From Burkholderia sp. WAC0059 (GTDB lineage: Bacteria > Pseudomonadota > Gammaproteobacteria > Burkholderiales > Burkholderiaceae): a stretch of DNA of 64,000 nt. The DNA lies in the NCBI RefSeq assembly GCF_002870125.1, contig NZ_PNEO01000001.1, positions 62,001 through 126,000 on the forward strand, in the 5' to 3' direction. Under the pieces are notes generated by a model. It saw only the letters and a list, made by a program, of their open reading frames with translations. It ran no database searches and had not been told where the DNA came from. The translations under genes and the position numbers were made by a program. Positions 9,618-19,212 of the stretch are shown one piece after another. The stretch's first letter is position 1; the number at the start of each line of letters is the position of its first letter.

Positions 9618-10346
9618 TCACCGTCCCGGCAGATGCGGGATGCCTTCGTTGCTCGCCACGCTCAACTGGTGAATCGAGCGATGAGCCTTGTTCAACTGGG
9701 CTTGCGCCGCGATGCGCTGCGCCTCGAGCTGGGCGACTTCCTTGCGAACCTGGTGCTGGCGGTTCGTCACGAGATGTTCCTGCGTCGCGTGGCGTTGCAG
9801 ATCGCTGCGCAGGCGCTCGGCGTGCGATTCCGATTGCGAAATCTGGCGCGTGAGCTGCTCGTTCTGCGCGATCAGTTGCGCGCGGCGCGTTTCGCCGTCC
9901 GCGAGGCGCATCGCCTGCTCCTCGAGATGGTGAAACACGGCATCCGCGGCATCGAGGTCGGCCGCCTTCAGCGCGCGCCAGAGCATGCCGTCCTGGTGGA
10001 GCGCGACGTAGTAGGTCAGCTCGCGCGCGTGAAACTGCAGGCTCACCGCGTAATCGAAGCTGCGGAACAGGCGGAACGTCGTCAGCGCATCGGCGTTCGC
10101 GAGCGCGTCGAATTCGCTGCTGTCCGCCATCTGCACGGGCCGTCCGTTGACCTGCGAAGGTACCACGGCCACCGCGCGCAGCGTGGGCACCGGGCGCGCC
10201 GATTCGGCCGTCTCGGGCGGTGGTTCCCCGGCCGTTGCCGGGTCCGGAGCGGGTTCGGCGGCGGGCTGCACGTCGCGCGCGACGGCGACGAGATGGGACG
10301 GGCCGGCGGCAAAGAGGCCGGTGCGGCGGTTCAGGAAAGTTTTCAC
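9618..10346 (-). CDS. DUF2968 domain-containing protein
   Basis: 242 residues from GTG 10346. The central part (FRLFRSFDYAVSLQFH, LTYYVALHQDGMLWRAL) followed by a long charged helix rich in Gln/Glu/Arg (residues ~125-225, probable coiled coil) matches the Burkholderiaceae DUF2968 family, which has no known function. The N-terminal 40 residues look like a poor export signal followed by a Pro/Ala-rich linker. GGGGA 6 bp upstream supports the GTG; an ATG 21 bp further upstream (10367) is the alternative. It is convergent with gndA. Confidence 0.8.
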   Translation of the reverse strand: MKTFLNRRTGLFAAGPSHLVAVARDVQPAAEPAPDPATAGEPPPETAESARPVPTLRAVAVVPSQVNGRPVQMADSSEFDALANADALTTFRLFRSFDYAVSLQFHARELTYYVALHQDGMLWRALKAADLDAADAVFHHLEEQAMRLADGETRRAQLIAQNEQLTRQISQSESHAERLRSDLQRHATQEHLVTNRQHQVRKEVAQLEAQRIAAQAQLNKAHRSIHQLSVASNEGIPHLPGR

Positions 10347-10481
10347 GGCAATTCCCCAAAAGGGCACGGCGATATTCCGCGCGGTCCCTCGCGCCCGACG
10401 GCGCAGGGAACCGCGCGGCCCGTGCGAAACGACCGGGCGTCCGGCGAAGGGGCCGGTCCTGCCCGCTTCCTGCTGGCAGCG

Positions 10482-10802
10482 TCAGTGCAGCGTGCGCTGC
10501 CGGCGTGCAATATCGTCGAAGAGTGCGTGGCTCGGTTCGAGCGCGAAAAGCCAGGTTTCGTCGTAGCCGCTCAGCGTGTCGAGCGCGTCGCGCAGCCGTT
10601 CGATCGCCACGGCGGGAAGCTCGACGGTCGCCTCGACGCCGCTCGCGAGGCGGGCGATGCTGGCGAGCTGCACGAGTTCGTCGGCGGCCTCGGCGACGTC
10701 GGCGGCGAACACGAGATGGTTGTTCAACAGTTCGACGAGCCCCGGCGATGCTGCGACGTCTTCGGCATTAAGCTGCACGGACACGAAGGTGGCTTTGTTC
10801 AT
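10482..10802 (-). CDS. Small conserved hypothetical protein (possibly DUF1484-like)
   Basis: 106 residues, acidic and all-helical in appearance, starting MNKATFVSVQLNAED. The segment VAEAADELVQLASIARLASG resembles the small Ralstonia/Burkholderia proteins grouped as DUF1484, but I am not certain of that assignment. There is no signal peptide or membrane segment. It lies upstream of the DUF2968 gene on the same strand with a 135 bp gap. The frame continues upstream to 11180, but the extension has no start signal and no sensible composition. Confidence 0.6.
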   Translation of the reverse strand: MNKATFVSVQLNAEDVAASPGLVELLNNHLVFAADVAEAADELVQLASIARLASGVEATVELPAVAIERLRDALDTLSGYDETWLFALEPSHALFDDIARRQRTLH

Positions 10803-11067
10803 CCTCGGATTCCTCACGAATGCGGGAGCGCGGCGGTGCAGATCGGCGGCCAGGCCGTTTTTGGAGAGCAGCACGACGGAGTATAGGCGAGCATGGCGTC
10901 GAATCAATATCGGCGGGCCGGGTCGGCGCGCGGGCAACGGCCGATATAATGGGGGCGCGTTCTGGGTTTTCGCCCGGCGTTCGCGCGCTTCATGACGAAC
11001 GTATGCGAACGAATGTGCAGGATCGGCACTCGAATGCATGTCGAGTACGCAAGCGAGGATAAGCGAG

Positions 11068-11742
11068 ATGAACCGACAATGGCGACGCCTGGGCGCATAT
11101 CCGGCCTGGGCCGCGGCGCTGCTGATGAGCGCCTGCACGCTCACGCCGTGGAGCGGAGGAACGGCGCCGGCCGGCAGCATGGCCGCGCCCGCAGGGTATT
11201 ACCGCGTCAATCCGGGCGACTCGCTCGCGAGCATCGCCGCCGCGTTCGGGCAGCGTCCGCAGGACCTCGCGCGCTGGAACCAGCTCGAGAATAACGCGCC
11301 CGTGGCGGCGGGCGAGATCCTGCGCGTGGCGCCGCCCGTCGCGACGCCGCCCGCCGCCACGGCGCAGGTCGCCCTGCCGCCGGGGTCGCTCGCCTGGCCC
11401 GTGCGCGGCCCGATCCTCCAGCGGTTCGTGCCGGGCCAGTCGACGGGCATCCTGATCGGCGGCACGCCCGGCGAGACGGTCCACGCGGCCGCGGCCGGGC
11501 GCGTCGTGTACGCGGGCAACGGCATGGCGGCCTACGGGCCGCTCGTCATCATCAAGCACAACGACGCCGTCGTGACCGCCTACGGACACAACGGCAGGCT
11601 GCTCGTCAAACAGGACGACGTCGTCGTGCAGGGGCAGCCGATCGCCGAAATGGGCACGGATAGCCACAACGTGACGGGCGTGCAGTTCGAAATCCGCAAC
11701 GACGGCAAGCCTGTCGATCCGCTTTCGATTCTGCCGCGCTGA
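11068..11742 (+). CDS. LysM/M23 peptidoglycan-associated lipoprotein (NlpD/EnvC-like)
   Basis: 224 residues. The N-terminus carries a lipoprotein signal ending LLMSAC, so it is probably outer-membrane anchored. A LysM domain follows (YYRVNPGDSLASIAAAFGQ, ~49-90), then an Ala/Pro linker, then an M23 domain (~115-224). The M23 metal ligands look degenerate: the HxxxD and HxH positions read TGILIGG and TAYGHNGR. That fits an NlpD-type activator of amidases in cell separation rather than an active endopeptidase. ATG 11068 is preferred over 11038 because it gives a clean signal peptide. TATAAT at 10945-10950 is a candidate -10. Unlike the usual nlpD context, rpoS and pcm are not adjacent. Confidence 0.85.
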   Translation: MNRQWRRLGAYPAWAAALLMSACTLTPWSGGTAPAGSMAAPAGYYRVNPGDSLASIAAAFGQRPQDLARWNQLENNAPVAAGEILRVAPPVATPPAATAQVALPPGSLAWPVRGPILQRFVPGQSTGILIGGTPGETVHAAAAGRVVYAGNGMAAYGPLVIIKHNDAVVTAYGHNGRLLVKQDDVVVQGQPIAEMGTDSHNVTGVQFEIRNDGKPVDPLSILPR

Positions 11743-11807
11743 TCGCGCGCCGATTGCAACCACGCTTCATCGTCCCGTCGGCGCCGCGCAAAATGCGCCG
11801 CGCCGAT

Positions 11808-11837
11808 TTGCCTGTCGTCCCCGTTTGAAAATACACT
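11808..11837 (+). promoter_or_regulatory. Candidate sigma70 promoter of ltaE
   Basis: TTGCCT (11808-11813), 18 bp, TACACT (11832-11837); a start near 11844 would leave a leader of about 64 bases before the ltaE ATG. Confidence 0.35.
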
Positions 11838-11907
11838 CGGAAGCTTCGATGCCGCGCCCGCCCGGGTTCGCCCCCGCGCGCCATTCCATTACCGAGGAGC
11901 CCGACGC

Positions 11908-12912
<1,005 letters not shown>

Positions 12913-12914
12913 GC

Positions 12915-12944
12915 GCCGCGCGCCGGACCGCTTCGGCGCGCGGC
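12915..12944. terminator. GC-rich hairpin between convergent ltaE and MFS genes
   Basis: An 11-bp perfect stem GCCGCGCGCCG / CGGCGCGCGGC with an 8-base loop starts 3 bp after the ltaE stop. No T tract follows on either strand, so termination activity is not assured. Confidence 0.45.
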
Positions 12945-12951
12945 CTCGCGT

Positions 12952-14358
12952 TCAGGCGGCCGGCGCGCCCGAGCGATGCGACGGCGCGAAGAGCCGCAGG
13001 CCGCTCGCGATGCTCGCCGCGCCCGCGAAGACGGCGCCCAAGGCGAGCGCGAGCGTCGGGCCGTGGTGTCCGGCGATGCCGAAGCACAGCGCCACGAGCG
13101 CGGCGCCCGTGGTCTGCCCGAGCAGCCGTGCCGTCGCGACGATGCCGCTCGCGCCGCCGCTGCGTTCGGGCGGCGCGCTCGCCATGATCGCCTTCAGGTT
13201 CGGCGACTGGAAGAACCCGAATCCCGCCCCGCAAATCGCCATGCGCACCGAGATGTTCACGACCGACGGATGCGCGGGCATTAGCGCGAGCGACGCCATG
13301 CCCACGCAGAGCACCGCGAGGCCGATGCCGCCGAGGAGCCCCGGCGGATAGCGGTCCGAGAGGCGCCCCGCGAACGGCGCGGCGAGCGCGACGACGACGG
13401 GCCAGGGCGTCATCAGGAAGCCGGTCGCCACCTGGCTGCGATGCAGGATCTCCTCGAAATAAAACGGCAGCGACACGAACGCGAGCCCCTGGGCCGCGAA
13501 CGAGCACACGGCGGTGACGGCCGAGAGCGCGAACACGGGCCGTTTGAAGAGGTCCACCGGCAGCATGGGCGCGGGGTGCCCGGCTTCGCGCCGGAGCAGC
13601 AGCAGGCCGAACACGACGGTGACGACGGCGGCAACGATCACGACGGGTAGCGGTCCGCGCTGCGCGGCTTCGCTGAGCGAGAAGATCAGCGCCGCGAACG
13701 TGATGACGTTCAGCAACGCCGCGAGCGGATCGAACTGGTGTTTGCCGCGCGCCGTCTGCGGCAGCGCGGGCAGGGCGAAGGCCAGCGCGATCACGCCGAG
13801 CGGCACGTTGACCGCGAAGAGCCAGGGCCAGGTGGCGGCGGAGAGGATCGCCGAGGCGACGGTCGGCCCGACCGCGAACGACACCCCGACCACCAGCGCG
13901 TTGAGCCCGAGGCCGCGTCCGAGCTGATGCGGCGGATACAGGTAGCGGATCAGCGCCGTGTTGACGCTCATGATCGCGCTGGCGCCGAGGCCCTGCAGCA
14001 CGCGCGCGATGGCGAGCGCGGGCAGCGTCGAGGCGACCGAGCAGGCGAGCGAGGCGACCGTGAAGACGGCGATGCCGCTGAGGTAGATGCGCCGGTGCCC
14101 GACGATGTCGCCGAGCGCGGCGAGCGGCAGTAGCGTGGCGACCATCGCGAGCTGATAGGCGTTGATGACCCAGACCGACGCGGCGGGCTCGGCGTGGAGG
14201 TCGATGGCGATGGTGGGCAGCGCGGTGTTGGCGATGGCGGTGTCGAGCGTGGCGAGCGTGACGGCCAGCATCACGGCCGCCATGGCGCGACGATTCCTGG
14301 CGGACATGGGCGCGTCGGCGTTCCCGGTGTCGTGCGACGCGGAGCGGGTTTCGGACAA
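12952..14358 (-). CDS. MFS transporter, DHA2-type drug/H+ antiporter
   Basis: 468 residues with about 14 hydrophobic segments. The first membrane span carries LDTAIANTALPTIA, the DHA2 (EmrB/QacA type) signature. WVINAYQLAMVATLLPLAALGDIVGHRRIYL covers span 2 and MFS motif A; VLQGLGASAIMSVNTAL is span 4/motif B; GVSFAVGPTVASAIL is the antiporter motif C region of span 5. Likely role: proton-coupled efflux of small toxic compounds from the inner membrane. The longest frame begins at a TTG codon (14358); an ATG at 14307 is the alternative. No partner membrane-fusion gene is adjacent. Confidence 0.9.
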   Translation of the reverse strand: MSETRSASHDTGNADAPMSARNRRAMAAVMLAVTLATLDTAIANTALPTIAIDLHAEPAASVWVINAYQLAMVATLLPLAALGDIVGHRRIYLSGIAVFTVASLACSVASTLPALAIARVLQGLGASAIMSVNTALIRYLYPPHQLGRGLGLNALVVGVSFAVGPTVASAILSAATWPWLFAVNVPLGVIALAFALPALPQTARGKHQFDPLAALLNVITFAALIFSLSEAAQRGPLPVVIVAAVVTVVFGLLLLRREAGHPAPMLPVDLFKRPVFALSAVTAVCSFAAQGLAFVSLPFYFEEILHRSQVATGFLMTPWPVVVALAAPFAGRLSDRYPPGLLGGIGLAVLCVGMASLALMPAHPSVVNISVRMAICGAGFGFFQSPNLKAIMASAPPERSGGASGIVATARLLGQTTGAALVALCFGIAGHHGPTLALALGAVFAGAASIASGLRLFAPSHRSGAPAA

Positions 14359-14914
14359 GGTGGACTCGTGTCGGTGGCGGAGGGCCGCGACGGTGCGGCC
14401 GGATTCGGATGAACCTGCGTCCGGCGGCGGGGTGTTTGGCCGCCGATTGATTAGGGTTCGCCCGAGATTGTTGCAGAGGCTGCGGGATTGTGCAGCTTGG
14501 GCTTCGCATCGTAGGGTAAACGTAATGATTGGGCTTTGAACGGCGGGCCGGCCGGGACGTGGCCCGAACGCGGCCCGTCAAGCGTAATTTATAAAACGCA
14601 ACTAACTGTCTAGTCCGTCCAGCACCTCCGAATTCACACCCGCCTCGCTATTCCAGTGCCTCGAACGAAGGCCGGCCCGGGCCCCGGCAATCCTTCCCGC
14701 CAGCCTGGCAGATCGACCGGGGGATGATTTGCGAGCAAGCACCGGACCCGGATAACGCCTCGCCCGGCCGAGTCGCCTTCGCCGGTCGGCTTCACGGCCG
14801 CCGGCCGGGAAAATGTCCTACTCTGCAAGCTGACCCGTGGCCATGCGGCACCTCCGTACCGGACGCGCTGCCTGGAATACCTGCGCGATTGCGCCGCTTT
14901 TCCCGGAGGTTTCG
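14359..14914. other. Divergent intergenic region between the MFS and glgP genes
   Basis: 556 bp. An AT-richer patch at about 14580-14620, including ATTTATAAAACG, probably holds promoter elements. No gene, hairpin terminator or known operator was recognised. Confidence 0.5.
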
Positions 14915-17368
14915 ATGACAGCCGTGGACCTCGAGTTCGATCAGCTCGACAACAGCGTCGGCGCGTTGCGCCGCTCCCTTTCCAACCGTCTTGTCTACGG
15001 CGTGGGCAAGGACGCCGTGGCCGCGCGTCCGCAGGACTGGCTGCATGCCGCGGCGCTCGCGGTGCGCGACCGGCTCGTCGCGCGCTGGATGGCGACCACG
15101 CGGCGCCAGTACGAGCAGGACGTCAAGCGCGTCTACTACCTCTCGATGGAATTCCTGATCGGCCGGACGTTTACCAACGCGCTGCTCGCGCTCGGCATTT
15201 ACGATCCGATGAAGGAGGCGCTCGCGGGCGTGGGCGTCGACATGGAAGCGCTGATCGAGCTCGAGCCCGACGCGGCGCTCGGCAACGGTGGGCTCGGCCG
15301 GCTCGCTGCCTGTTTTCTCGACTCGATGGCGACGCTCGGCGTGCCGGGCTACGGCTACGGCATCCGCTACGAGTACGGCATGTTTCGCCAGCAGATCGTC
15401 GACGGCGAGCAGGTGGAGACGCCCGATTACTGGCTGCGTTCGGGCAATCCGTGGGAGTTTCCGCGTCCCGAGATCCAGTATCCCGTCCACTTCGGCGGCC
15501 GCACGGTGCAGCGCGACGGCCGCATCGAGTGGATCGACACGCAGCACGTCAACGCGATGGCCTACGACACGGTCATCCCCGGTTTTGCGACGACGGCGAC
15601 CAACACGCTGCGGCTGTGGTCGGCGCGCGCGCCCGAGGAGCTCGATCTCTCGGCGTTCAACCAGGGCGACTATCAGCGCGCGGTCGGGGCGCGCAACGTG
15701 TCCGAGAACGTCTCGCGCCTGCTCTATCCCGACGATTCGACGATGGCGGGCCGCGAGTTGCGGCTGCGCCAGGAGTATTTCTTCGTGTCGGCGACGATGC
15801 AGGACCTGATTCGCCGCTATCTGCGCACGCACAGCACGTTCGGCCGCTTCGCCGAGAAAGTGGCCGTGCATCTGAATGACACGCACCCGGTGCTGGCGGT
15901 TCCCGAACTGATTCGCCTGCTCGTCGACGTGCACCGCGTGCCGTGGGACGAGGCGCGCGAACAGGTGCAGCAGGTGTTCTCGTACACGAACCACACGCTG
16001 ATGCCCGAGTCGCTCGAAACGTGGGATGTCGAACTATTGGCGCGGCTTCTGCCCCGTCACCTCGAGATCATCTTCGACATCAACGCGTCGTTCCTGCACG
16101 AGGCGGGCGTGAAGGGCGCGCACGATCTCGACCTGATCCGCCGCATCTCGCTCGTCGACGAGTACGGCCCGCGCCGCGTGCGCATGGCCTATCTCGCCAT
16201 CGTCGCGAGCCGCAAGGTGAACGGCGTCTCGAAGCTGCATTCGCAGCTAATGACGAAGGACATTTTCGCGGACTTCGCGCGCCTCTATCCCGAGCGTTTT
16301 ACCAACGTGACCAACGGCATCACGCCGCGCCGCTGGCTCGCGCAGGCGAGCCCGCCGCTCGCGCGCCTCGTCGACGAAAGCATCGGCCCGCGCTGGCGCA
16401 CCGATCTGTTCGAGCTGGCGGCGCTGCGCACGCTGCGCGGCGACAGCGCGTTCGAGACCGCGTTTCGCGAGGCGAAGCGCAGCAACAAGGCGCGTCTCGC
16501 GCAGCACCTCGCGCGGCGCGCGGGCGTCGAGCTGAATCCGGACGCGCTGTTCGACATGCAGGTCAAGCGCATCCACGAATACAAGCGGCAGCTGCTGAAC
16601 GTGCTGCACGTCATCGTCCGCTATAACCGCATTCGCGCCGAGCCCGGGCGAGACTGGGTGCCGCGCGTCGTGCTGTTCGCCGGCAAGGCGGCCTCCGCGT
16701 ACCGGATCGCCAAGACGATCATCCGGCTCGTCAACGACGTGGCCGCGACGGTCAATCGCGATCCGGTCGTGGGCGACCGGCTCAAGGTGCTGTTCATTCC
16801 CAACTACGGCGTGAGCGTGGCCGAGCTGCTGATTCCGGCCGCCGATCTTTCCGAGCAGATCTCGCTCGCGGGCACGGAAGCGTCGGGGACGGGCAACATG
16901 AAGCTCGCGCTGAACGGCGCGCTTACGATCGGCACGCTCGACGGCGCGAACATCGAGATTCGGGACGCGGTCGGGCCGGAGCACATCTTCATCTTCGGTC
17001 ACACGGCCGACGAAGTGGACGCGCTGCGCGCGACGGGCTACCGGCCGCGCCAGATCTACGAGGAGAATGCCGAGCTGCGCACGGCGCTCGACCAGATTCG
17101 TACCGGCTTCTTTTCGTCCGGCGATGCGGGGCGTTTCTCGGACATCTTCCACACGCTCGTGGACTGGGGCGATCACTACATGGTGCTCGCCGATTTCGCG
17201 GCGTTCGCGCGCGAGCAGGAGGCGGTGGACCGGCGCTTCGTCGATGTCGGGGCGTGGACCGCGAGCGCGATCGAAAACGTCGCCGGCATGGGCCAGTTTT
17301 CGTCGGATCGTGCGATTGCCGAGTATGCGCGCGACATCTGGCGCGTGAAGCCCGTCGAGTTGGGCTGA
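14915..17368 (+). CDS. glgP: Glycogen/maltodextrin phosphorylase (GT35)
   Basis: 817 residues, normal for bacterial alpha-glucan phosphorylases. It releases glucose 1-phosphate from alpha-1,4-glucans. Visible landmarks: YYLSMEFLIGRTF (~70), ALGNGGLGRLAACFLDSMATLG (~115-136), VAVHLNDTHPVLAVPEL, FTNVTNGITPRRWL (~465), and the PLP signature EASGTGNMKLALNGALTIG with the cofactor lysine at 663. GGAGG lies 5 bp before ATG 14915, and the frame upstream is not family-like. It stands alone, without glgA/B/C/X genes within the window. A terminator follows 12 bp after the stop. Confidence 0.96.
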   Translation: MTAVDLEFDQLDNSVGALRRSLSNRLVYGVGKDAVAARPQDWLHAAALAVRDRLVARWMATTRRQYEQDVKRVYYLSMEFLIGRTFTNALLALGIYDPMKEALAGVGVDMEALIELEPDAALGNGGLGRLAACFLDSMATLGVPGYGYGIRYEYGMFRQQIVDGEQVETPDYWLRSGNPWEFPRPEIQYPVHFGGRTVQRDGRIEWIDTQHVNAMAYDTVIPGFATTATNTLRLWSARAPEELDLSAFNQGDYQRAVGARNVSENVSRLLYPDDSTMAGRELRLRQEYFFVSATMQDLIRRYLRTHSTFGRFAEKVAVHLNDTHPVLAVPELIRLLVDVHRVPWDEAREQVQQVFSYTNHTLMPESLETWDVELLARLLPRHLEIIFDINASFLHEAGVKGAHDLDLIRRISLVDEYGPRRVRMAYLAIVASRKVNGVSKLHSQLMTKDIFADFARLYPERFTNVTNGITPRRWLAQASPPLARLVDESIGPRWRTDLFELAALRTLRGDSAFETAFREAKRSNKARLAQHLARRAGVELNPDALFDMQVKRIHEYKRQLLNVLHVIVRYNRIRAEPGRDWVPRVVLFAGKAASAYRIAKTIIRLVNDVAATVNRDPVVGDRLKVLFIPNYGVSVAELLIPAADLSEQISLAGTEASGTGNMKLALNGALTIGTLDGANIEIRDAVGPEHIFIFGHTADEVDALRATGYRPRQIYEENAELRTALDQIRTGFFSSGDAGRFSDIFHTLVDWGDHYMVLADFAAFAREQEAVDRRFVDVGAWTASAIENVAGMGQFSSDRAIAEYARDIWRVKPVELG

Positions 17369-17380
17369 GCGGGCGGGGCG

Positions 17381-17409
17381 AAACCCGCGGGTATGGCGGC
17401 GGGTTTTTC
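17381..17409. terminator. Terminator between convergent glgP and DUF6232 genes
   Basis: Stem AAACCCGC / GCGGGTTT with a 10-base loop and trailing TT on the plus strand, and A-rich flank that gives T residues on the minus strand. Confidence 0.75.
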
Positions 17410-17414
17410 CCGGA

Positions 17415-17828
17415 TCAGGGCTGGGCGCGTTCGCCGCCCGGCGCGGCCGCTGCGTTTCTGCTTTCCATCGCGTTGCGCAGCGCGGTTTCGACGCGCCCGG
17501 CAAACGCACGGTCGAGGCTCGACAGCACCTCGCGCGGCTCGCCGCCGGACACGACCACGAGCCGGTGCGTGACGTCCTGGGTGTACCACGACAGGATGCC
17601 GACCACGACGAGCATCGCGCCGCAGACGAGCCCGGCCGCCGAGCCGTACACGGCGCTCGCGATCGCGCCGGCGATGCCGATCAGCCCGAGCACAACGGGC
17701 ACCGCGCGGTTGCGCTTGACCGTGACGACGCGCAGGTCGGCGATGTCGCGCAGCGCGAGCACCTGGCCGGCGACGGACAGCGCGTTGCGCGTGACCGAGA
17801 CGCCGCCTTCGTTGAACGGGAGTTCCAT
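17415..17828 (-). CDS. DUF6232 family small membrane protein
   Basis: 137 residues. The N-terminal ~40 residues form a soluble beta-rich segment (MELPFNEGGVSVTRNALSV), followed by two hydrophobic spans (~45-62 and ~66-84) separated by a short turn, then a soluble domain ending ETALRNAMESRNAAA. The arrangement (PH-like strands around a two-span hairpin) fits DUF6232, of unknown function. ATG 17828 matches the family start; the frame extends upstream to 17930 without a better signal. Single gene, convergent with glgP. Confidence 0.72.
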   Translation of the reverse strand: MELPFNEGGVSVTRNALSVAGQVLALRDIADLRVVTVKRNRAVPVVLGLIGIAGAIASAVYGSAAGLVCGAMLVVVGILSWYTQDVTHRLVVVSGGEPREVLSSLDRAFAGRVETALRNAMESRNAAAAPGGERAQP

Positions 17829-18015
17829 TGATTCTTTCTTCAGTGTCGACAGGGAAAGGGCGCAGAGTACCAGAAGCCGCCGCCCGGCAGGAAGCGCCGC
17901 CGGGACGCATGGCCGCCGGCCTGCACCCAAACGGAACAGGCCCCGCGCTGCGGAGCCCGTCCGGCCTGAAGCGGCGAGAACGGCGCGGGCGGAGGACCGC
18001 CCGCGCGACGCGGCA

Positions 18016-18783
18016 TCAGCTACCGTACACGTCGAAATCGAAGTACTTCGCCTCGAGCTTCTTGTAGGTGCCGTCCTTGATGATGCCGGCGATGGCCTGG
18101 TCGATCTGGGTCCGCAGGTCGGTATCTTCCTTGCGCAGACCGATGGCGGCCGCGCCCGACGGAATTTCCGCGCCGGCGAACTGGTAGCCCGCGCCGCGCG
18201 GGGTCTTCAGGAAGCCGATGCTGGCCTGCACTTCGTCTTGCAGCGTGGCGTCGAGGCGCCCCGAGAGCAGGTCGGCGTAGACCTGATCCTGGTTCTGGTA
18301 CGAGACGACGTTCACGCCCTTGGGCGCCCAGTTGGCCTTCGCGTAGGTTTCCTGGATCGTGCCCTGCTCGACGCCGACCGACTTGCCCTTCAGCGAGTCG
18401 GCCGTCGGCTGCAGCGGCGAGCCCTTCTTCGTGACGAGGCGCGTCGGCGTGTCGAAGAGCTTGGACGAGAAGGCGATCTGCTCTTCGCGTTGCGGCGTGA
18501 TGGTCATCGAGGAGAGCACGCCGTCGAACTTGCGCGCCTTCAGCGCCGGGATCATGCCGTCGAAGTCGTTCTCGACCCAGACGCACTTCGCCTTCAGGCG
18601 TGCGCAGATCGCGTTGCCGAGGTCGATGTCGAAGCCGACCAGCTTGCCGTCGGGCGCCTTCGATTCGAAGGGCGGGTAACTGGCGTCGACGCCGAAGCGG
18701 ATGGTGGTCCAGTCCTTCGCGTGGGCGGTGCCTGCCGATACGGCAAGCAGGGCGATCGACAGGGTGGCAAGCAGTTTCTTCAC
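18016..18783 (-). CDS. ABC transporter substrate-binding protein for basic/polar amino acids (HisJ/ArgT-like)
   Basis: 255 residues. The signal peptide (VKKLLATLSIALLAVSAGTAHA) is followed by the SBP_bac_3 start IRFGVDASYPPFESKAPDGKLVGFDIDLGNAICARL, very close to the lysine/arginine/ornithine/histidine-binding family. The conserved paired Cys (CARLKAKCVW) forms the disulfide seen in that group. It is periplasmic. Translation starts at GTG 18783, with GAGGAG 9 bp upstream. No permease or ATPase gene is adjacent, so it is an orphan binding protein that must work with a transporter encoded elsewhere. Confidence 0.93.
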   Translation of the reverse strand: MKKLLATLSIALLAVSAGTAHAKDWTTIRFGVDASYPPFESKAPDGKLVGFDIDLGNAICARLKAKCVWVENDFDGMIPALKARKFDGVLSSMTITPQREEQIAFSSKLFDTPTRLVTKKGSPLQPTADSLKGKSVGVEQGTIQETYAKANWAPKGVNVVSYQNQDQVYADLLSGRLDATLQDEVQASIGFLKTPRGAGYQFAGAEIPSGAAAIGLRKEDTDLRTQIDQAIAGIIKDGTYKKLEAKYFDFDVYGS

Positions 18784-19212
18784 TATCTGTAACTCCTCGG
18801 AGTGGTTCGAATGGCCCCGCGTGTGGGGGTGCCGCCGCGCGGCATGGTCCTGCGTTTTTGCGTCAGGAATCCGTCGGGTTTGGCCGGGCGGGCCGGAAAC
18901 GGCGTGACCCAAGCTTACCAGGTCAAAACGATTGTGTGACAAGTGTAATACCGGATGGCGCGGGGAAGGCTGTTGCGGCACGCCGACATGGCAGCGCGAT
19001 CCGTTCCTGCCGGATGGCCGTGGATCGGACGTTTCGGGCGATCGCCCCGCGTGGACGCGGGTCGGGAGGGGAGGGAAAACGGTTCCGCTGTCGCGATCTC
19101 GCTACAGCGGGAAGGGCCTGCCGCCGGGGACGGCAGGCCTCGCCAGACAGGGCGCGAATGCTCTTTGAATAAACGCTGTCGGCAGATTGTCGGGCCTTGC
19201 GCGCGCGGCCGC
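18784..19212. other. Intergenic region between phnM and the binding-protein gene
   Basis: 429 bp downstream of phnM and upstream of the binding-protein gene on the minus strand. A perfect 9-bp inverted repeat GGCCTGCCG / CGGCAGGCC (19117-19141) lies 72 bp past the phnM stop but has no T tract. Read on the minus strand, TTGTCA near 18937 with a weak -10 could be the promoter of the binding-protein gene. No gene recognised. Confidence 0.45.

Noticed and set aside
14580..14625. GTCTAG-containing AT-rich patch as a third PhnF site
   Set aside because: CTGTCTAGTCC lacks symmetry and the CGTCTAGA octamer, and no phosphonate gene is adjacent.
19117..19141. Classical terminator after phnM
   Set aside because: The stem is perfect, but no T tract follows on the minus strand; noted only as a hairpin.
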